Positions 1 through 8,195 of a stretch of 28,701 bases of DNA are shown here, piece by piece. The stretch is from contig DASZOC010000080.1 in the NCBI GenBank assembly GCA_035550975.1, positions 1-28,701 of the forward strand, given 5' to 3'. The translations under genes were made by a program, and so were the position numbers. This stretch comes from DASZOC01 sp035550975 (GTDB taxonomy: Bacteria; Actinomycetota; CADDZG01; WHSQ01). Positions within the stretch are counted from its first letter, which is position 1, and the number at the start of each line of letters is the position of its first letter. The notes beneath the pieces were generated by a model. It was given only the letters and a program-made list of their open reading frames with translations. It did not search any database and had not been told where the DNA came from.

Positions 1-196
1 CCCCGACAACTGCCCCCCAGACACGACCTAGGCGAGCATGGCCCGGCGTCCGCGGCATCCATCCGCCGCGACGTGGCGGCGTTGGACGTAAACGCCGCTC
101 AGCGGGCAGTCTCGTGCGTTGCTCCGGGCTCTCCCATCCTCGCGCCACCTACAATTGCGCCCGTAGCGCTGTCGGCGGGCCGAGCTAGAGGAGCGT
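1..196. other. Window start, no confident gene
   Basis: No convincing coding region was found. A plus-strand reading frame from 73 has a composition (Ala/Arg/Pro scatter, no domain, no ribosome site) that looks like chance in GC-rich DNA. A TACAAT hexamer at 150-155 could be a -10 element for the small reading frame at 197, but no good -35 partner lies 16-18 bases upstream. Confidence 0.4.
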
Positions 197-286
197 ATGG
201 ACCGACTGAAGGATTACGGATCGATGGTCGGCCTGCTGGCCTTAGCCTTCGCCGACGTTCTATTGGTGCTCTACGTCCTCGACTGA
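197..286 (+). CDS. Possible 29-residue single-helix membrane peptide
   Basis: This very short frame starts with ATG at 197, seven bases or so after a strong AGAGGAG ribosome site (187-193), and ends with TGA at 284-286. The product is a charged N-terminus (MDRLKDYG), about 19 hydrophobic residues (roughly 10-28) and a terminal Asp, the form of a single-pass small membrane protein such as those that trim respiratory oxidases or transporters. I do not recognise a family. A TACAAT hexamer lies about 45 bases upstream. It stands alone, upstream of the rex-hem operon and convergent with the minus-strand gene ending at 341. The ribosome site and the clean hydrophobic block argue for a real gene; chance cannot be excluded at this length. 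Confidence 0.4.
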   Translation: MDRLKDYGSMVGLLALAFADVLLVLYVLD

Positions 287-340
287 ATCTCGCGACTCGA
301 ACTGATGGCGGCCAACACCCAGCGTTGTTGATCGCACCTT

Positions 341-631
341 TCAGTTCGTGGGGACGAAGCCAGGTGGTGGTGGGGGCGGCGGTGTTCGCCTAGCAACCGG
401 CTCGCTCGGGTACGGGAATTCGGGAGACAGCTGCCAAGTCGCTGGTCTCTTGGGCTTCAGGACGAAGCTAACGATCAGGTAGCCGAAGAAACCGGCAAAC
501 CCCCATGCCGCTGAGTGACCTCGTGAGACTGCCAGTTGGCCGACGCCATAACAGAAGATGACCGCGGCGATCAGACCGACGCCGACAGCGAGAAGATCAA
601 CGAGCTGGCTTTGTGAGAAGAGCAGAAGCAT
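341..631 (-). CDS. Small two-helix membrane protein with proline-rich tail
   Basis: A 96-residue product is read from ATG at 631. The frame stays open upstream to 922, but those residues look non-coding (Arg/Ser/Pro scatter), so the internal ATG is preferred. An AGGAG lies about 14 bases before it, which is rather far. Hydrophobic segments span about residues 8-31 and 40-58. Between them sits RGHSAAWGF, a motif style common in short actinobacterial membrane proteins, and the helix pair is followed by KPKR. The C-terminus ends in a run of seven prolines and PGFVPTN, presumably cytoplasmic. No function can be assigned. It is alone on its strand, convergent with the possible peptide at 197 and divergent from rex. 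Confidence 0.6.
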   Translation of the reverse strand: MLLLFSQSQLVDLLAVGVGLIAAVIFCYGVGQLAVSRGHSAAWGFAGFFGYLIVSFVLKPKRPATWQLSPEFPYPSEPVARRTPPPPPPPGFVPTN

Positions 632-957
632 TCGACAGGCGAGGACTCCTGAAAAACCTGCCCCCAGGCCAATCTGAGCTTTTTCCGCTGCGGTGTGATC
701 GTTTCTCAATTCCACCCCCCGTGTCCGTGATGTTCTGAGTAGTCGGCAGGGGAACGCTGCGACTGAAGCTGGTCCTGGTGGCGGACGTGACTTGCTACCC
801 CCCGTACAGGTAGCGACTTGTTTTGCCTTACTCGCGCCGGGGCCGACGCTCATTCCACGCAAGGCACGACCGCTAGCCTCGGTGCACAAATTCACAGAGG
901 TGCTGTTGTACCTGGATTCCAAGTGCTAAAAGCCCTGGTAAAGGTGTGTTTCGGAGC
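632..957. other. Intergenic region upstream of rex
   Basis: About 330 bases without a supportable gene. It must hold the promoter of the rex-hem operon and that of the minus-strand gene ending at 341. A small inverted repeat, GCTACC at 794-799 and GGTAGC at 809-814 (nine-base loop), could form a weak hairpin but has no T-run, so it is not a convincing terminator. I saw no tRNA, transposase or attachment site. Base composition is less GC-rich than in the genes that follow. Confidence 0.4.
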
Positions 958-975
958 TTGTGATACCGGTCACAA
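958..975. promoter_or_regulatory. Rex operator (perfect palindrome)
   Basis: The sequence TTGTGATACCGGTCACAA is a perfect inverted repeat, TTGTGA-N6-TCACAA, matching the consensus operator of the NADH-sensing repressor Rex. Its right edge is 11 bases from the preferred rex start codon. This indicates autoregulation of rex and control of the downstream heme genes: Rex bound to NAD+ occupies the site and is released when NADH rises under oxygen limitation. It also shows that a GTG at 960, inside the operator, is not the real rex start. Confidence 0.88.
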
Positions 976-986
976 AGTCGGCTACC

Positions 987-1676
987 ATGGCGGTGATGCC
1001 CAGCCGACCGATCCCTGAGGCCACCGTCGCGCGGCTCCCGGTGTACCTCCGCAGCCTCCTGGACCTCGCCGAGGGGCGGGGGCAGCTGACGGTCTCGTCG
1101 GAGGAGCTCGCAAGCCTCGCCGGTGTGAACGCCGCCAAGGTCCGCAAGGACCTCTCCTACCTCGGCTCCTACGGGACCCGCGGAGTTGGCTACGACGTCG
1201 AGTACCTGCTCTACCAGATCACACGCGAGCTGGGCCTGACCCAGGACTGGCCGGTCGCGATCGTCGGCGTCGGTAACCTCGGCCGCGCCCTTGCCTCCTA
1301 CAAGGGCTTCAGCGAGCGCGGCTTTCGCATCATGGCGCTGTTCGACGTGGACCCGAACGTCGTCGGGACCGAGATCGCCGGCCTCCCGGTCCGTCACCTC
1401 GACGACCTCAAAGAAGCAGTGACCGACGACGGCATCTCGATCGGCGTCATCGCGACGCCACCCGCGGCGGCGCAGGAGGTCGGCGAACGCCTCGCCGACG
1501 CGGGAGTGAAGTCGATCCTGAACTTCGCCCCCGCGGTCGTGAGCCTCCCGCCCGACGTGACGGTTCGGAAGGTCGACCTGTCGACGGAGCTCCAGATCCT
1601 TTCGTTCTTCCAACAGCGGATCCAGGCGATCGCCGCGGCCCGCGAAGCGAACCGCCGGCTCGGCGCGACCCGCTGA
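987..1676 (+). CDS. rex: Redox-sensing transcriptional repressor Rex
   Basis: Rex is a cytoplasmic homodimer that senses the NADH/NAD+ ratio and represses respiratory and redox genes. The 229-residue product has the N-terminal winged-helix domain (about 1-80, including IPEATVARLPVYLRSL and KVRKDLSYLGSYGTRGVGYD) and a Rossmann NAD(H)-binding domain with GVGNLG at 94-99. The C-terminal swapped helix contains KVDLSTELQILSFFQQR. It resembles Streptomyces Rex closely. ATG 987 is chosen because the earlier GTG at 960 lies within the Rex operator; ATG 996 is an alternative, and neither has a strong ribosome site. It is the first gene of the tetrapyrrole operon, 22 bases before hemA, so it is probably autoregulated and controls the hem genes as well. 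Confidence 0.95.
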   Translation: MAVMPSRPIPEATVARLPVYLRSLLDLAEGRGQLTVSSEELASLAGVNAAKVRKDLSYLGSYGTRGVGYDVEYLLYQITRELGLTQDWPVAIVGVGNLGRALASYKGFSERGFRIMALFDVDPNVVGTEIAGLPVRHLDDLKEAVTDDGISIGVIATPPAAAQEVGERLADAGVKSILNFAPAVVSLPPDVTVRKVDLSTELQILSFFQQRIQAIAAAREANRRLGATR

Positions 1677-1698
1677 CCCAGGCGGTAGCGTGAGTCCC

Positions 1699-2973
1699 AT
1701 GTCGATCGTCATCGTCGGCGTCAACCACAACTCGGCCCCCGTCGACCTCCTCGAGCGCCTTGCGATCGCCGAAGAGCGCACGCCGAAGGCGCTGCAGCAA
1801 TTGCTCAACTACGAGCACGTCCTCGAGGGCGCGGTCCTCTCGACGTGCAACCGCATCGAGGTCTACGCGTGCGTGTCGAAGTTCCACGGCGGCGCGCAGG
1901 ACCTACGCAACTTCCTCGCCGAGTTCTGCCATGTGGCTCCGGAAGACTTCACCGATCGCCTCTACACGTACCACGACGATGCCGCCATCCGTCACCTGTT
2001 CCGCGTCGCCGCCGGGATCGACTCCATGATCGTGGGCGAGTCGGAGATCCTCGGTCAGGTCCGGCGCGCGTTCCTAGCCGCACAGGAGGAAGGCACGGTG
2101 CAACGGGTGCTCGGTGCTGCCTTCCGTAAGGCGCTGCGGGTCGGCAAACGGGCCCGCACCGAGACGGCGATCGGGCGGAACCCCGTTTCGATCTCGTCCG
2201 CGGCGGTCGAGCTCGCCCGCCGGACCTTCGAAGACTCCACACTCGCCGGCAAGAACGTCGCCATCGTCGGGGCGGGCAAGATGGGTCGGCTTGCCGCGCA
2301 AGCGTTGAGCGCGGCCGGAGCTTCGGACGTAACGGTCGTGAATCGCACCGAAGAGCGTGCGCAGGAGGTCGCCACACGCTTCGCCGCAACCGCAACCGGC
2401 ATGGACGAATTGCCAGCGGTCATGGCCGCGTCCGACATCGTGATCACGTCGACGACGGCTCCCGAGACGATCGTCGACCGCGCGATGGTCGAACGTGTCC
2501 TTGCAACGCGACAGAAACCAGGACCCCTTTTCATCGTGGACATCGCGGTTCCGCGCGACGTGGAAGCCAGCGTGCGGGACATGGAAAACGTGGTGTTGCG
2601 CGACATCGACGACCTCCGCGGTGTCGTCGAGACGAGTATCGGCAGCAGGTTGACGGAGATCTCGCGGGTCGAGGAGATCATCGGGCAAGAGGTCGCGAGC
2701 TTCCTCGACTGGCAGCGCTCTACCGAGGTCGCACCCACGATCGCCCAGCTGGTAGAGCGTGTCGAGACGCTGCGCGCGCGTGAGGTTGCGAACGCCGCCG
2801 CATCCGCTACGCCAGAGGAGCGCGACGCGCTCGACCACGTTTCGAAGCAGCTCGTCGCCAAGCTCCTTCACCCGGCGCTGGAGAAGGTGAAAGAGCTAGC
2901 CGCTTCGAAGCAAGGCCACACCTATCTGGCTGCTTTGCGTGAGTTGTTCGAGCTAGACGATGAGGACGTCTGA
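1699..2973 (+). CDS. hemA: Glutamyl-tRNA reductase
   Basis: This enzyme catalyses the first committed step of C5-pathway tetrapyrrole synthesis: NADPH-dependent reduction of glutamyl-tRNA(Glu) to glutamate-1-semialdehyde. The 424-residue product has the usual length. It shows VGVNHNSAPV near the N-terminus, the catalytic STCNRIEVYA motif with nucleophile Cys50, GESEILGQVR at about 113-122, the NADPH-binding GAGKMG at 191-196, and a C-terminal helical dimerisation domain. ATG 1699 is preferred by comparison with family N-termini; GTG 1690 is an in-frame alternative closer to an AGGCGG ribosome site. Its end overlaps the hemC start by 14 bases, implying translational coupling. The product feeds hemL, encoded at the end of the same operon. 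Confidence 0.95.
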   Translation: MSIVIVGVNHNSAPVDLLERLAIAEERTPKALQQLLNYEHVLEGAVLSTCNRIEVYACVSKFHGGAQDLRNFLAEFCHVAPEDFTDRLYTYHDDAAIRHLFRVAAGIDSMIVGESEILGQVRRAFLAAQEEGTVQRVLGAAFRKALRVGKRARTETAIGRNPVSISSAAVELARRTFEDSTLAGKNVAIVGAGKMGRLAAQALSAAGASDVTVVNRTEERAQEVATRFAATATGMDELPAVMAASDIVITSTTAPETIVDRAMVERVLATRQKPGPLFIVDIAVPRDVEASVRDMENVVLRDIDDLRGVVETSIGSRLTEISRVEEIIGQEVASFLDWQRSTEVAPTIAQLVERVETLRAREVANAAASATPEERDALDHVSKQLVAKLLHPALEKVKELAASKQGHTYLAALRELFELDDEDV

Positions 2974-3922
2974 CCGGATCGTCGTCGCCACGAGAGCGTC
3001 CCGCCTCGCTCTCACGCAGACCCGCCTCGTAATCGACCGCATTACCGCCGCGCATCCGGGCCTTACCGTAGAGATCGTCGAGGTCACCACCGAAGGTGAC
3101 CGCGACTCGAGGCCATTCGCGGCGATCGGGGGCAAGGGCATCTTCACCTCGGAGGTGCAACGTGCTGTCGTCGAGGGCCGCGCCGACATCGCGATCCACT
3201 CCGCCAAGGACCTGACAGCAGACCTCGGCCCCGGCTGCGACATCCTGTGCGTGCCGCAACGCGCCGACCGCGCCGACGTCGTCCTCGGGGGGAGTGGTGG
3301 GACCGGCGAGGAGCGCTTGCTGTCGTTGCGCACCGGGGCCCGAGTCGGGACCTCCAGCATGAGGCGGCGTGCCCTGCTGGGCGAGCTTCGCCCGGACCTG
3401 GAGGCGGTCGAATTCCGCGGGAACCTCGACACGCGCATCGCGAAGGTCGCCGGTGGTGCAGTCGACGCGGCCATCGTCGCGGCGGCGGGCCTCGAGCGTC
3501 TGGGAGACGTCGACGCCGATGCGGGTGTGCTGCAACCGGATCGATGGGTGCCGGCCCCCGGACAGGGCGTCCTGGCCGTCGAGGCGATGTCCGACCGCGA
3601 CGACCTGCGAGCACTGCTCGCGAAGGTCAACGACGCGGCAAGCGCGATCGAGCTCGCGGCCGAACGCGCCTTCGCGCGACGCCTGGAGGGGGGATGCTCG
3701 GTGCCCCTCGGGTGCAGCGCGACCGTTTCCGGCGACGGTGTCTCCGTGATCGGCTACCTCGGCGGCAGCGGCGGTCGCAGCATCCGCCGGTCGGCTGCGG
3801 GAGCGCGCGGCGATGCGAGCGCGATCGGCATCGGCCTCGCGGACGACGTTCTCGCTGCGGGCGGCAACGAGGTACTTGCCGCTCTCGACGCGGTCGACAC
3901 GCCGACGGTCGAAGAGCCGTGA
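2960..3922 (+). CDS. hemC: Hydroxymethylbilane synthase (porphobilinogen deaminase)
   Basis: HemC polymerises four porphobilinogen molecules into linear hydroxymethylbilane, using a covalently bound dipyrromethane cofactor. The 320-residue product has RIVVATRASRLALTQT at the N-terminus, the HSAKDL loop (80-85) with the catalytic Asp, GTSSMRR at 130-136, an intact APGQG loop (about 199-203), and the cofactor-binding Cys246 in GGCSVPLG. Length is normal. It begins inside the end of hemA, and its TGA is embedded in the GTG start of the next gene (GTGA), so it sits within a tightly coupled operon. Its product is cyclised by the HemD half of the next protein. Confidence 0.95.
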   Translation: MRTSDRIVVATRASRLALTQTRLVIDRITAAHPGLTVEIVEVTTEGDRDSRPFAAIGGKGIFTSEVQRAVVEGRADIAIHSAKDLTADLGPGCDILCVPQRADRADVVLGGSGGTGEERLLSLRTGARVGTSSMRRRALLGELRPDLEAVEFRGNLDTRIAKVAGGAVDAAIVAAAGLERLGDVDADAGVLQPDRWVPAPGQGVLAVEAMSDRDDLRALLAKVNDAASAIELAAERAFARRLEGGCSVPLGCSATVSGDGVSVIGYLGGSGGRSIRRSAAGARGDASAIGIGLADDVLAAGGNEVLAALDAVDTPTVEEP

Positions 3923-5424
3923 GCGCACGACCCGGCTGGGTCTATCTCGTCGGGGCGGGACCGGGTGATCCCGGCCTCATCACGCGCCGCGGTCTCGAGC
4001 TCTTGGGTTCCTGCGATGTCGTCCTCTACGACCGCCTCGTCGCCCCTTCACTGCTGGAGGAGGCGCGCGCGGGGGCCGAGATCGTCTTCGTCGGCAAGAC
4101 GCCCGGAGAGACGCACAGCCGTCAGGTCGTGTCCGACGCCTTGTTGGTGACTCGCCCCCGCGCGGGGAGGAGCGTCGTGCGTCTGAAGGGTGGCGATCCG
4201 TTCGTGTTTGGACGAGGGGGCGAGGAGGCGCTCTTGCTGAGCTCGTCGGACATCCCGTTCGAGGTGGTTCCGGGTGTCAGCTCCGCGATCGCGGTGCCCG
4301 CGTACGCGGGGATCCCGGTCACGCACAGGGGCGCATCCGCCTCCTTCGTCGTCCTCACCGGACGGGAGGAGACCGAGACCGCGGCGCCCGAAGCACTGAC
4401 CATAGGCGCCGACACGATCGTGTTGTTGATGGGCGTGGCCGCGCTGGAACGCACCGCGGCTCGTCTGATCGACGGTGGTCGCGACGTCCGCGAGCCGGCG
4501 GCCGCGATCGCGTGGGGTACGACCGGCCGGCAACAGGTCGTCGTCGGGGACCTCGGCACGATCGCGGGTCTCGTGCGGGAGCAGCGCCTTCCCGCTCCGG
4601 CTACGACCGTGATCGGCTCTGTCGTCGGGTTGCGCGAGCGGCTCGCGTGGTTCGAACGACGCCCTCTGCTCGGGCGCACCGTCGCGGTCACACGCCCGCG
4701 TCGTCAAGCGGCGCAGCTCGTACAGCAGCTGGAGGGGCTCGGGGCAGAGGTCGTGGCGCTGCCCTTGATCGAGATCGCGGGCCCCGAAACGTGGGAGCCT
4801 CTCGACGCCGCGATCAAGGCTCTCGCGCACGGCGACTACGACTGGGCGCTGTTCTCATCGGTCAACGCCGTGAACGCCCTGCGCGAGCGCCTCGAACGTG
4901 CAGGAGTCGATGCGCGTGCTTTCGCGGGATGCCGGATCGCCGCGGTCGGCAGCGCGACAAGCGCGGCGCTGGCCGAGCTGGGGCTGCGCCCGGATCTCGT
5001 CGCGGAACCTTCCACCGCGGTTGCTGCCGCCGCGGCGATCGGCGAGGGCACGGGGCGCGTCCTGTTACCCCGCGTCGCGGGCGCGCCCGACGAACCCCCC
5101 GCGCTGCTCCGCGCTTCCGGATGGGTTGTAGACGACGTGGTCGCGTACCGAAACGTGCCGGGACATCCCGACGAAGCGGCGGTCGCGAGGGTGCGCGACC
5201 GCGAGGTCGGCATCGTCACGTTCACCAGCCGGTCGACGGTGGACAACTTCGTGACGCTCGTCGGTCCCGCCACCCTGCTGAAGGACGTAACGGTGGTCTC
5301 GATCGGACCGTCCACGACGAGTGCCGCGGCCGCGCAAGGCATCGACGTCGCGGCCACCGCGCAACCTCACGATGTCGGCGGCCTCGTCGAGGCGATCGTC
5401 GCGGTAGCCACGACCACCGGATAG
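3919..5424 (+). CDS. cobA-hemD: Uroporphyrinogen-III C-methyltransferase / uroporphyrinogen-III synthase fusion
   Basis: This 501-residue fusion carries two enzymes. Residues 1 to about 245 are the S-adenosylmethionine-dependent methyltransferase (CobA/SUMT) that converts uroporphyrinogen III to precorrin-2; it has VYLVGAGPGDPGLIT at 8-22 and VVRLKGGDPFVFGRGGEE at 86-103. From about 250 (LLGRTVAVTRPR) to the end is HemD, which cyclises hydroxymethylbilane to uroporphyrinogen III. Such fusions are common in actinobacteria and some firmicutes. The GTG start at 3919 overlaps the hemC stop by four bases; the frame stays open further upstream only as a shadow of hemC. Having the methyltransferase here means this operon also supplies siroheme or cobalamin precursors, not only heme. 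Confidence 0.93.
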   Translation: MSARPGWVYLVGAGPGDPGLITRRGLELLGSCDVVLYDRLVAPSLLEEARAGAEIVFVGKTPGETHSRQVVSDALLVTRPRAGRSVVRLKGGDPFVFGRGGEEALLLSSSDIPFEVVPGVSSAIAVPAYAGIPVTHRGASASFVVLTGREETETAAPEALTIGADTIVLLMGVAALERTAARLIDGGRDVREPAAAIAWGTTGRQQVVVGDLGTIAGLVREQRLPAPATTVIGSVVGLRERLAWFERRPLLGRTVAVTRPRRQAAQLVQQLEGLGAEVVALPLIEIAGPETWEPLDAAIKALAHGDYDWALFSSVNAVNALRERLERAGVDARAFAGCRIAAVGSATSAALAELGLRPDLVAEPSTAVAAAAAIGEGTGRVLLPRVAGAPDEPPALLRASGWVVDDVVAYRNVPGHPDEAAVARVRDREVGIVTFTSRSTVDNFVTLVGPATLLKDVTVVSIGPSTTSAAAAQGIDVAATAQPHDVGGLVEAIVAVATTTG

Positions 5425-5440
5425 CTGGCACGATGGGGAC

Positions 5441-6418
5441 ATGAGCACCGAGCCGCTCCACCGCCTGCGGCGTCTCCGCCGGACCCCGGGTCTCCGCCGC
5501 GCGTTCGCGGAGACGAGCCTCGCTCCGTCCGACCTCGTCGCGCCGCTCTTCGTGAAGCAGGGCATCAGCGAGCCGGCACCCATCTCGTCGATGCCGGGGC
5601 ACCACCAGCACACGATCGAGTCGCTCGTGAAGGAGGCCCGGGAGCTTGCGGCGCGCGACGTCGCCGGTGTCTTGCTCTTCGGCGTCCCCGCATCGAAGGA
5701 CGCGACCGGCACCGAGTCGCACAACGACAACGGCATCTCGCAGCAAGCGCTTCGTGCGGTGAAGGACGAGCTGGGGGACGACTTCGTCGTCATCGCGGAC
5801 CTCTGCATGTGCGAGTACACCGACCACGGGCACTGCGGCATCCTCCAGGCAGACGAGGTCGCGAACGACGAGACGATCGAGGTCTACGGTCGTATCGCGG
5901 TCAGCCAAGCGCGGGCGGGTGCCGACGTCGTCGCGCCGTCCGGAATGATGGATGGGCAGGTCGCCGCGATCAGGGCCGCGCTCGACTCGGCCGGGCATAC
6001 CGGCACGGTCGTGCTGGCGTACGCGGCGAAGTACGCGTCTTCGTTCTACGGGCCGTTTCGCGAGGCGGCGGAAGGCGCTCCCCGGTTCGGCGACCGCCGC
6101 GCCTACCAGCAGGATCCCGCCAACGTGCTGGAGGCGCTGCGCGAGGTCGAGCTCGATATCGCCGAGGGAGCCGATGCCGTGATGGTCAAGCCTGCGATCG
6201 GCTATCTGGACGTCGTCTCCGCGGTCAAGGAGCGCTTCGGGTACCCCGTCGCCGCGTACAACGTCAGCGGTGAGTACTCGATGTTGATGGCGGCTGCCGA
6301 GCGCGGCTGGATCGACGAGCGCCAGGCGACGCTCGAGGTGCTAACGTCGATCCGACGTGCGGGAGCGGACCTGGTCGTCACGTACCACGCGAAGAAAGCT
6401 GCCGAGTGGCTGAGCTGA
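5441..6418 (+). CDS. hemB: Porphobilinogen synthase (delta-aminolevulinic acid dehydratase)
   Basis: HemB condenses two 5-aminolevulinate molecules into porphobilinogen. The 325-residue product contains the zinc-binding cysteines Cys122, Cys124 and Cys132 in DLCMCEYTDHGHCG, so it belongs to the zinc-dependent rather than the magnesium-only class. The two Schiff-base lysines are Lys197 (AKYASSFYGPF) and Lys250 (VMVKPAIGYLDV). The ATG at 5441 follows a GGGG ribosome site, 16 bases after the previous gene. Its last 13 bases overlap the start of hemL. Confidence 0.95.
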   Translation: MSTEPLHRLRRLRRTPGLRRAFAETSLAPSDLVAPLFVKQGISEPAPISSMPGHHQHTIESLVKEARELAARDVAGVLLFGVPASKDATGTESHNDNGISQQALRAVKDELGDDFVVIADLCMCEYTDHGHCGILQADEVANDETIEVYGRIAVSQARAGADVVAPSGMMDGQVAAIRAALDSAGHTGTVVLAYAAKYASSFYGPFREAAEGAPRFGDRRAYQQDPANVLEALREVELDIAEGADAVMVKPAIGYLDVVSAVKERFGYPVAAYNVSGEYSMLMAAAERGWIDERQATLEVLTSIRRAGADLVVTYHAKKAAEWLS

Positions 6419-7716
6419 CGCCGCGCAAGGTTCTCCGCGACAACTCGGACAAGCTCCTGGCCGACGCCCGCGCGCTCATGCCCGGAGGAGTGTCCTCACC
6501 GGTCAGGGCTTTCGACGCCGTCGGCTCCGACCCGTTCTTCGTCGCGCATGCATCCGGTGCCGAGATGACGGACGTGGACGGCAACACCTACGTCGACCTG
6601 GTCCAGAGCTGGGGAGCGTTGCTGTTCGGACACGCGCACCCGACGATCGTCGAAGCTGTCGCGGAGGCAGCAGGTAAAGGGACGTCGTTCGGAACCCCGT
6701 CCGAGCTCGAGGTCGAGCTGGCGAGGCTCGTGACCGGCATGGTGCCGAACGTCCAGCGCGTGCGGTTCGTGTCGTCCGGGACCGAGGCCGCGATGACCGC
6801 GATCCGGCTCGCGCGCGGCGCCACCGGCCGGTCGAAGATCGTCAAGTTTGCGGGCTGCTACCACGGTCACAGCGACGCGCTCCTCGTCGAGGCCGGGTCG
6901 GGCGTCGCGACGCTCGGCATCCCGGGCAGTCCGGGCGTCACGACCGGAGCCACGGCCGACACCCTCCTAGCGCCGTACAACGACCTCGCCGCAGTGACGA
7001 CGCTCGTCGAGGCGCACCGCGACGACCTCGCCGCGATCCTCGTCGAGCCGGTCGCTGCCAACATGGGGCTGGTCCTTCCGGACGACGGCTTCCTCGCCGG
7101 CTTGCGCGCCATCGCGGACGACACCGGAGCGATCCTCGTCTTCGACGAGGTGATCACCGGGTTCCGCGTCGGTCCGGGAGGTGCTCAGGAACGCTTCGGC
7201 ATCGACGCCGACTTGGTCTTGCTGGGCAAGATCATCGGCGGGGGGCTTCCCGTCGGCGCGATCGGGGGCCGCGGCGATCTGATGGATCATCTCGCGCCGG
7301 CCGGGTCCATCTACCAAGCAGGAACCCTGTCGGGCAATCCCGTCGCGATGGCGGCCGGAATCGCGACGCTCTCGCTGATCCGCTCGACGCCGGACGTCTA
7401 CGATCGCATCCAGCAGACCGCGCGGTCACTCGTGCGCGGGCTCGTCGATGCCGCCGAACAACACGAGGTCCCGATGGTTGCCGCCGCGATCGGCGGGCTC
7501 GCCGGGTTCTTCTTCCGCAACGAAGAGGTGACGAACTACGAGGATGCGAAGGACACAGACCCTGATCCGTACGCGCGTTTCTTCAGGGGGATGCTCGCCC
7601 ACGGTGTGTACCTCCCGCCGTCGCGCTTCGAGGCCCTCTTCGTTTCTGCTGCGCACACCGAGGCACACGTAGACCACATCTCAGAGGCGGCAGGGCGTGT
7701 CTTCGCAACTCCCTGA
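6406..7716 (+). CDS. hemL: Glutamate-1-semialdehyde 2,1-aminomutase
   Basis: HemL is a pyridoxal-phosphate enzyme that isomerises glutamate-1-semialdehyde to 5-aminolevulinate, completing the C5 route begun by HemA. The 436-residue product shows MPGGVSSPVRAF near the N-terminus, GTEAAMTAIRLAR at about 125-137, the Asp247 of FDEVITGFR that contacts the cofactor ring nitrogen, and the PLP lysine Lys275 in LLGKIIGGGLPVGAIGG. The start is GTG 6406, inside the end of hemB. The following small gene starts 20 bases before its stop. With hemA, hemC, hemD and hemB it gives a full path from glutamyl-tRNA to uroporphyrinogen III; hemE and later steps are not in the window. Confidence 0.95.
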   Translation: MAELTPRKVLRDNSDKLLADARALMPGGVSSPVRAFDAVGSDPFFVAHASGAEMTDVDGNTYVDLVQSWGALLFGHAHPTIVEAVAEAAGKGTSFGTPSELEVELARLVTGMVPNVQRVRFVSSGTEAAMTAIRLARGATGRSKIVKFAGCYHGHSDALLVEAGSGVATLGIPGSPGVTTGATADTLLAPYNDLAAVTTLVEAHRDDLAAILVEPVAANMGLVLPDDGFLAGLRAIADDTGAILVFDEVITGFRVGPGGAQERFGIDADLVLLGKIIGGGLPVGAIGGRGDLMDHLAPAGSIYQAGTLSGNPVAMAAGIATLSLIRSTPDVYDRIQQTARSLVRGLVDAAEQHEVPMVAAAIGGLAGFFFRNEEVTNYEDAKDTDPDPYARFFRGMLAHGVYLPPSRFEALFVSAAHTEAHVDHISEAAGRVFATP

Positions 7717-8014
7717 TCGCGGCGACGCGCCGCCACCTGCGAAACCGAAGTGGTACTCGTACTGGCCGAAGTGGCGGCGGACGATGATGGCGGGCGCGCT
7801 GATCCTGCTGGCGGGCTCGATCGTCGCGGCCGTGATGGGCGGCGACGCGCCCGCATCGGTCGCGAACGCGTCGTTGATCGCCGGCTATGGGTTCCTCGCC
7901 TACGGGTTCTTCCTCGCGATGCGAGCACGCAGCGAGCAGCGCGAGAAGCTGGCTAGGGCGCGCGAGATGAGCGAAGGTTCGGAAGAACAGGCTCCTGCCG
8001 AGGACGCTTCTTAG
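7697..8014 (+). CDS. Small two-helix membrane protein at end of hem operon
   Basis: The product has 105 residues, from GTG 7697, which overlaps hemL by 20 bases and follows a GGCGG-type ribosome site. It has a proline-rich N-terminus, an aromatic basic stretch (KWYSYWPKWRR, about 18-28), two hydrophobic helices (about 31-49 and 58-75), then a charged helical tail (RSEQREKLARAREM) rich in Glu and Ala. No family is recognised. Its overlap with hemL makes it part of the Rex-controlled operon. It might be a membrane anchor or accessory factor, but that is inference. Its stop is only four bases from the stop of the convergent lipoprotein gene. Confidence 0.75.
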   Translation: MSSQLPDRGDAPPPAKPKWYSYWPKWRRTMMAGALILLAGSIVAAVMGGDAPASVANASLIAGYGFLAYGFFLAMRARSEQREKLARAREMSEGSEEQAPAEDAS

Positions 8015-8018
8015 CCGC

Positions 8019-8195
8019 TCAGTCCTCGCGACCCATGATCCACCACATCACGACGCCGATCACGACGAGCATCGTGGCCATCAGGATCCACGCGACCCCG
8101 CCGTTCTCGCCGAGGGATTCACCTCCCGCGTCGATGCCGGTCCCGCACCCGGCCAACAACAGCAGTGACGTGACCCCGCCGAGCAACTTGTTCAT
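8019..8195 (-). CDS. 58-residue lipoprotein, last gene of the bc operon
   Basis: This small gene starts with ATG at 8195 after a strong GGAGAGGGAG ribosome site, and its ATGA overlaps the stop of the preceding gene by four bases. The product opens with MNKLLGGVTSLLLLAGCGTG, a lipoprotein signal with lipobox LAGC (Cys16). A short Gly-rich linker leads to a transmembrane helix (about 34-53: VAWILMATMLVVIGVVMWWI) and MGRED. It would therefore be both lipid-anchored outside and membrane-spanning. The translational coupling and location suggest a small subunit or assembly factor of the bc complex. No family is recognised. Confidence 0.75.
   Translation of the reverse strand: MNKLLGGVTSLLLLAGCGTGIDAGGESLGENGGVAWILMATMLVVIGVVMWWIMGRED

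Noticed and set aside
73..393. 106-codon plus-strand frame near the window start
   Set aside because: No ribosome site, no domain, and it overlaps the better-supported small frames on both strands.
794..814. GCTACC/GGTAGC hairpin as a terminator
   Set aside because: The stem has only six pairs and no T-run follows on either strand.
960..986. GTG at 960 as start of rex
   Set aside because: It lies inside the Rex operator and would add nine residues unlike those of the family; ATG 987 fits better.
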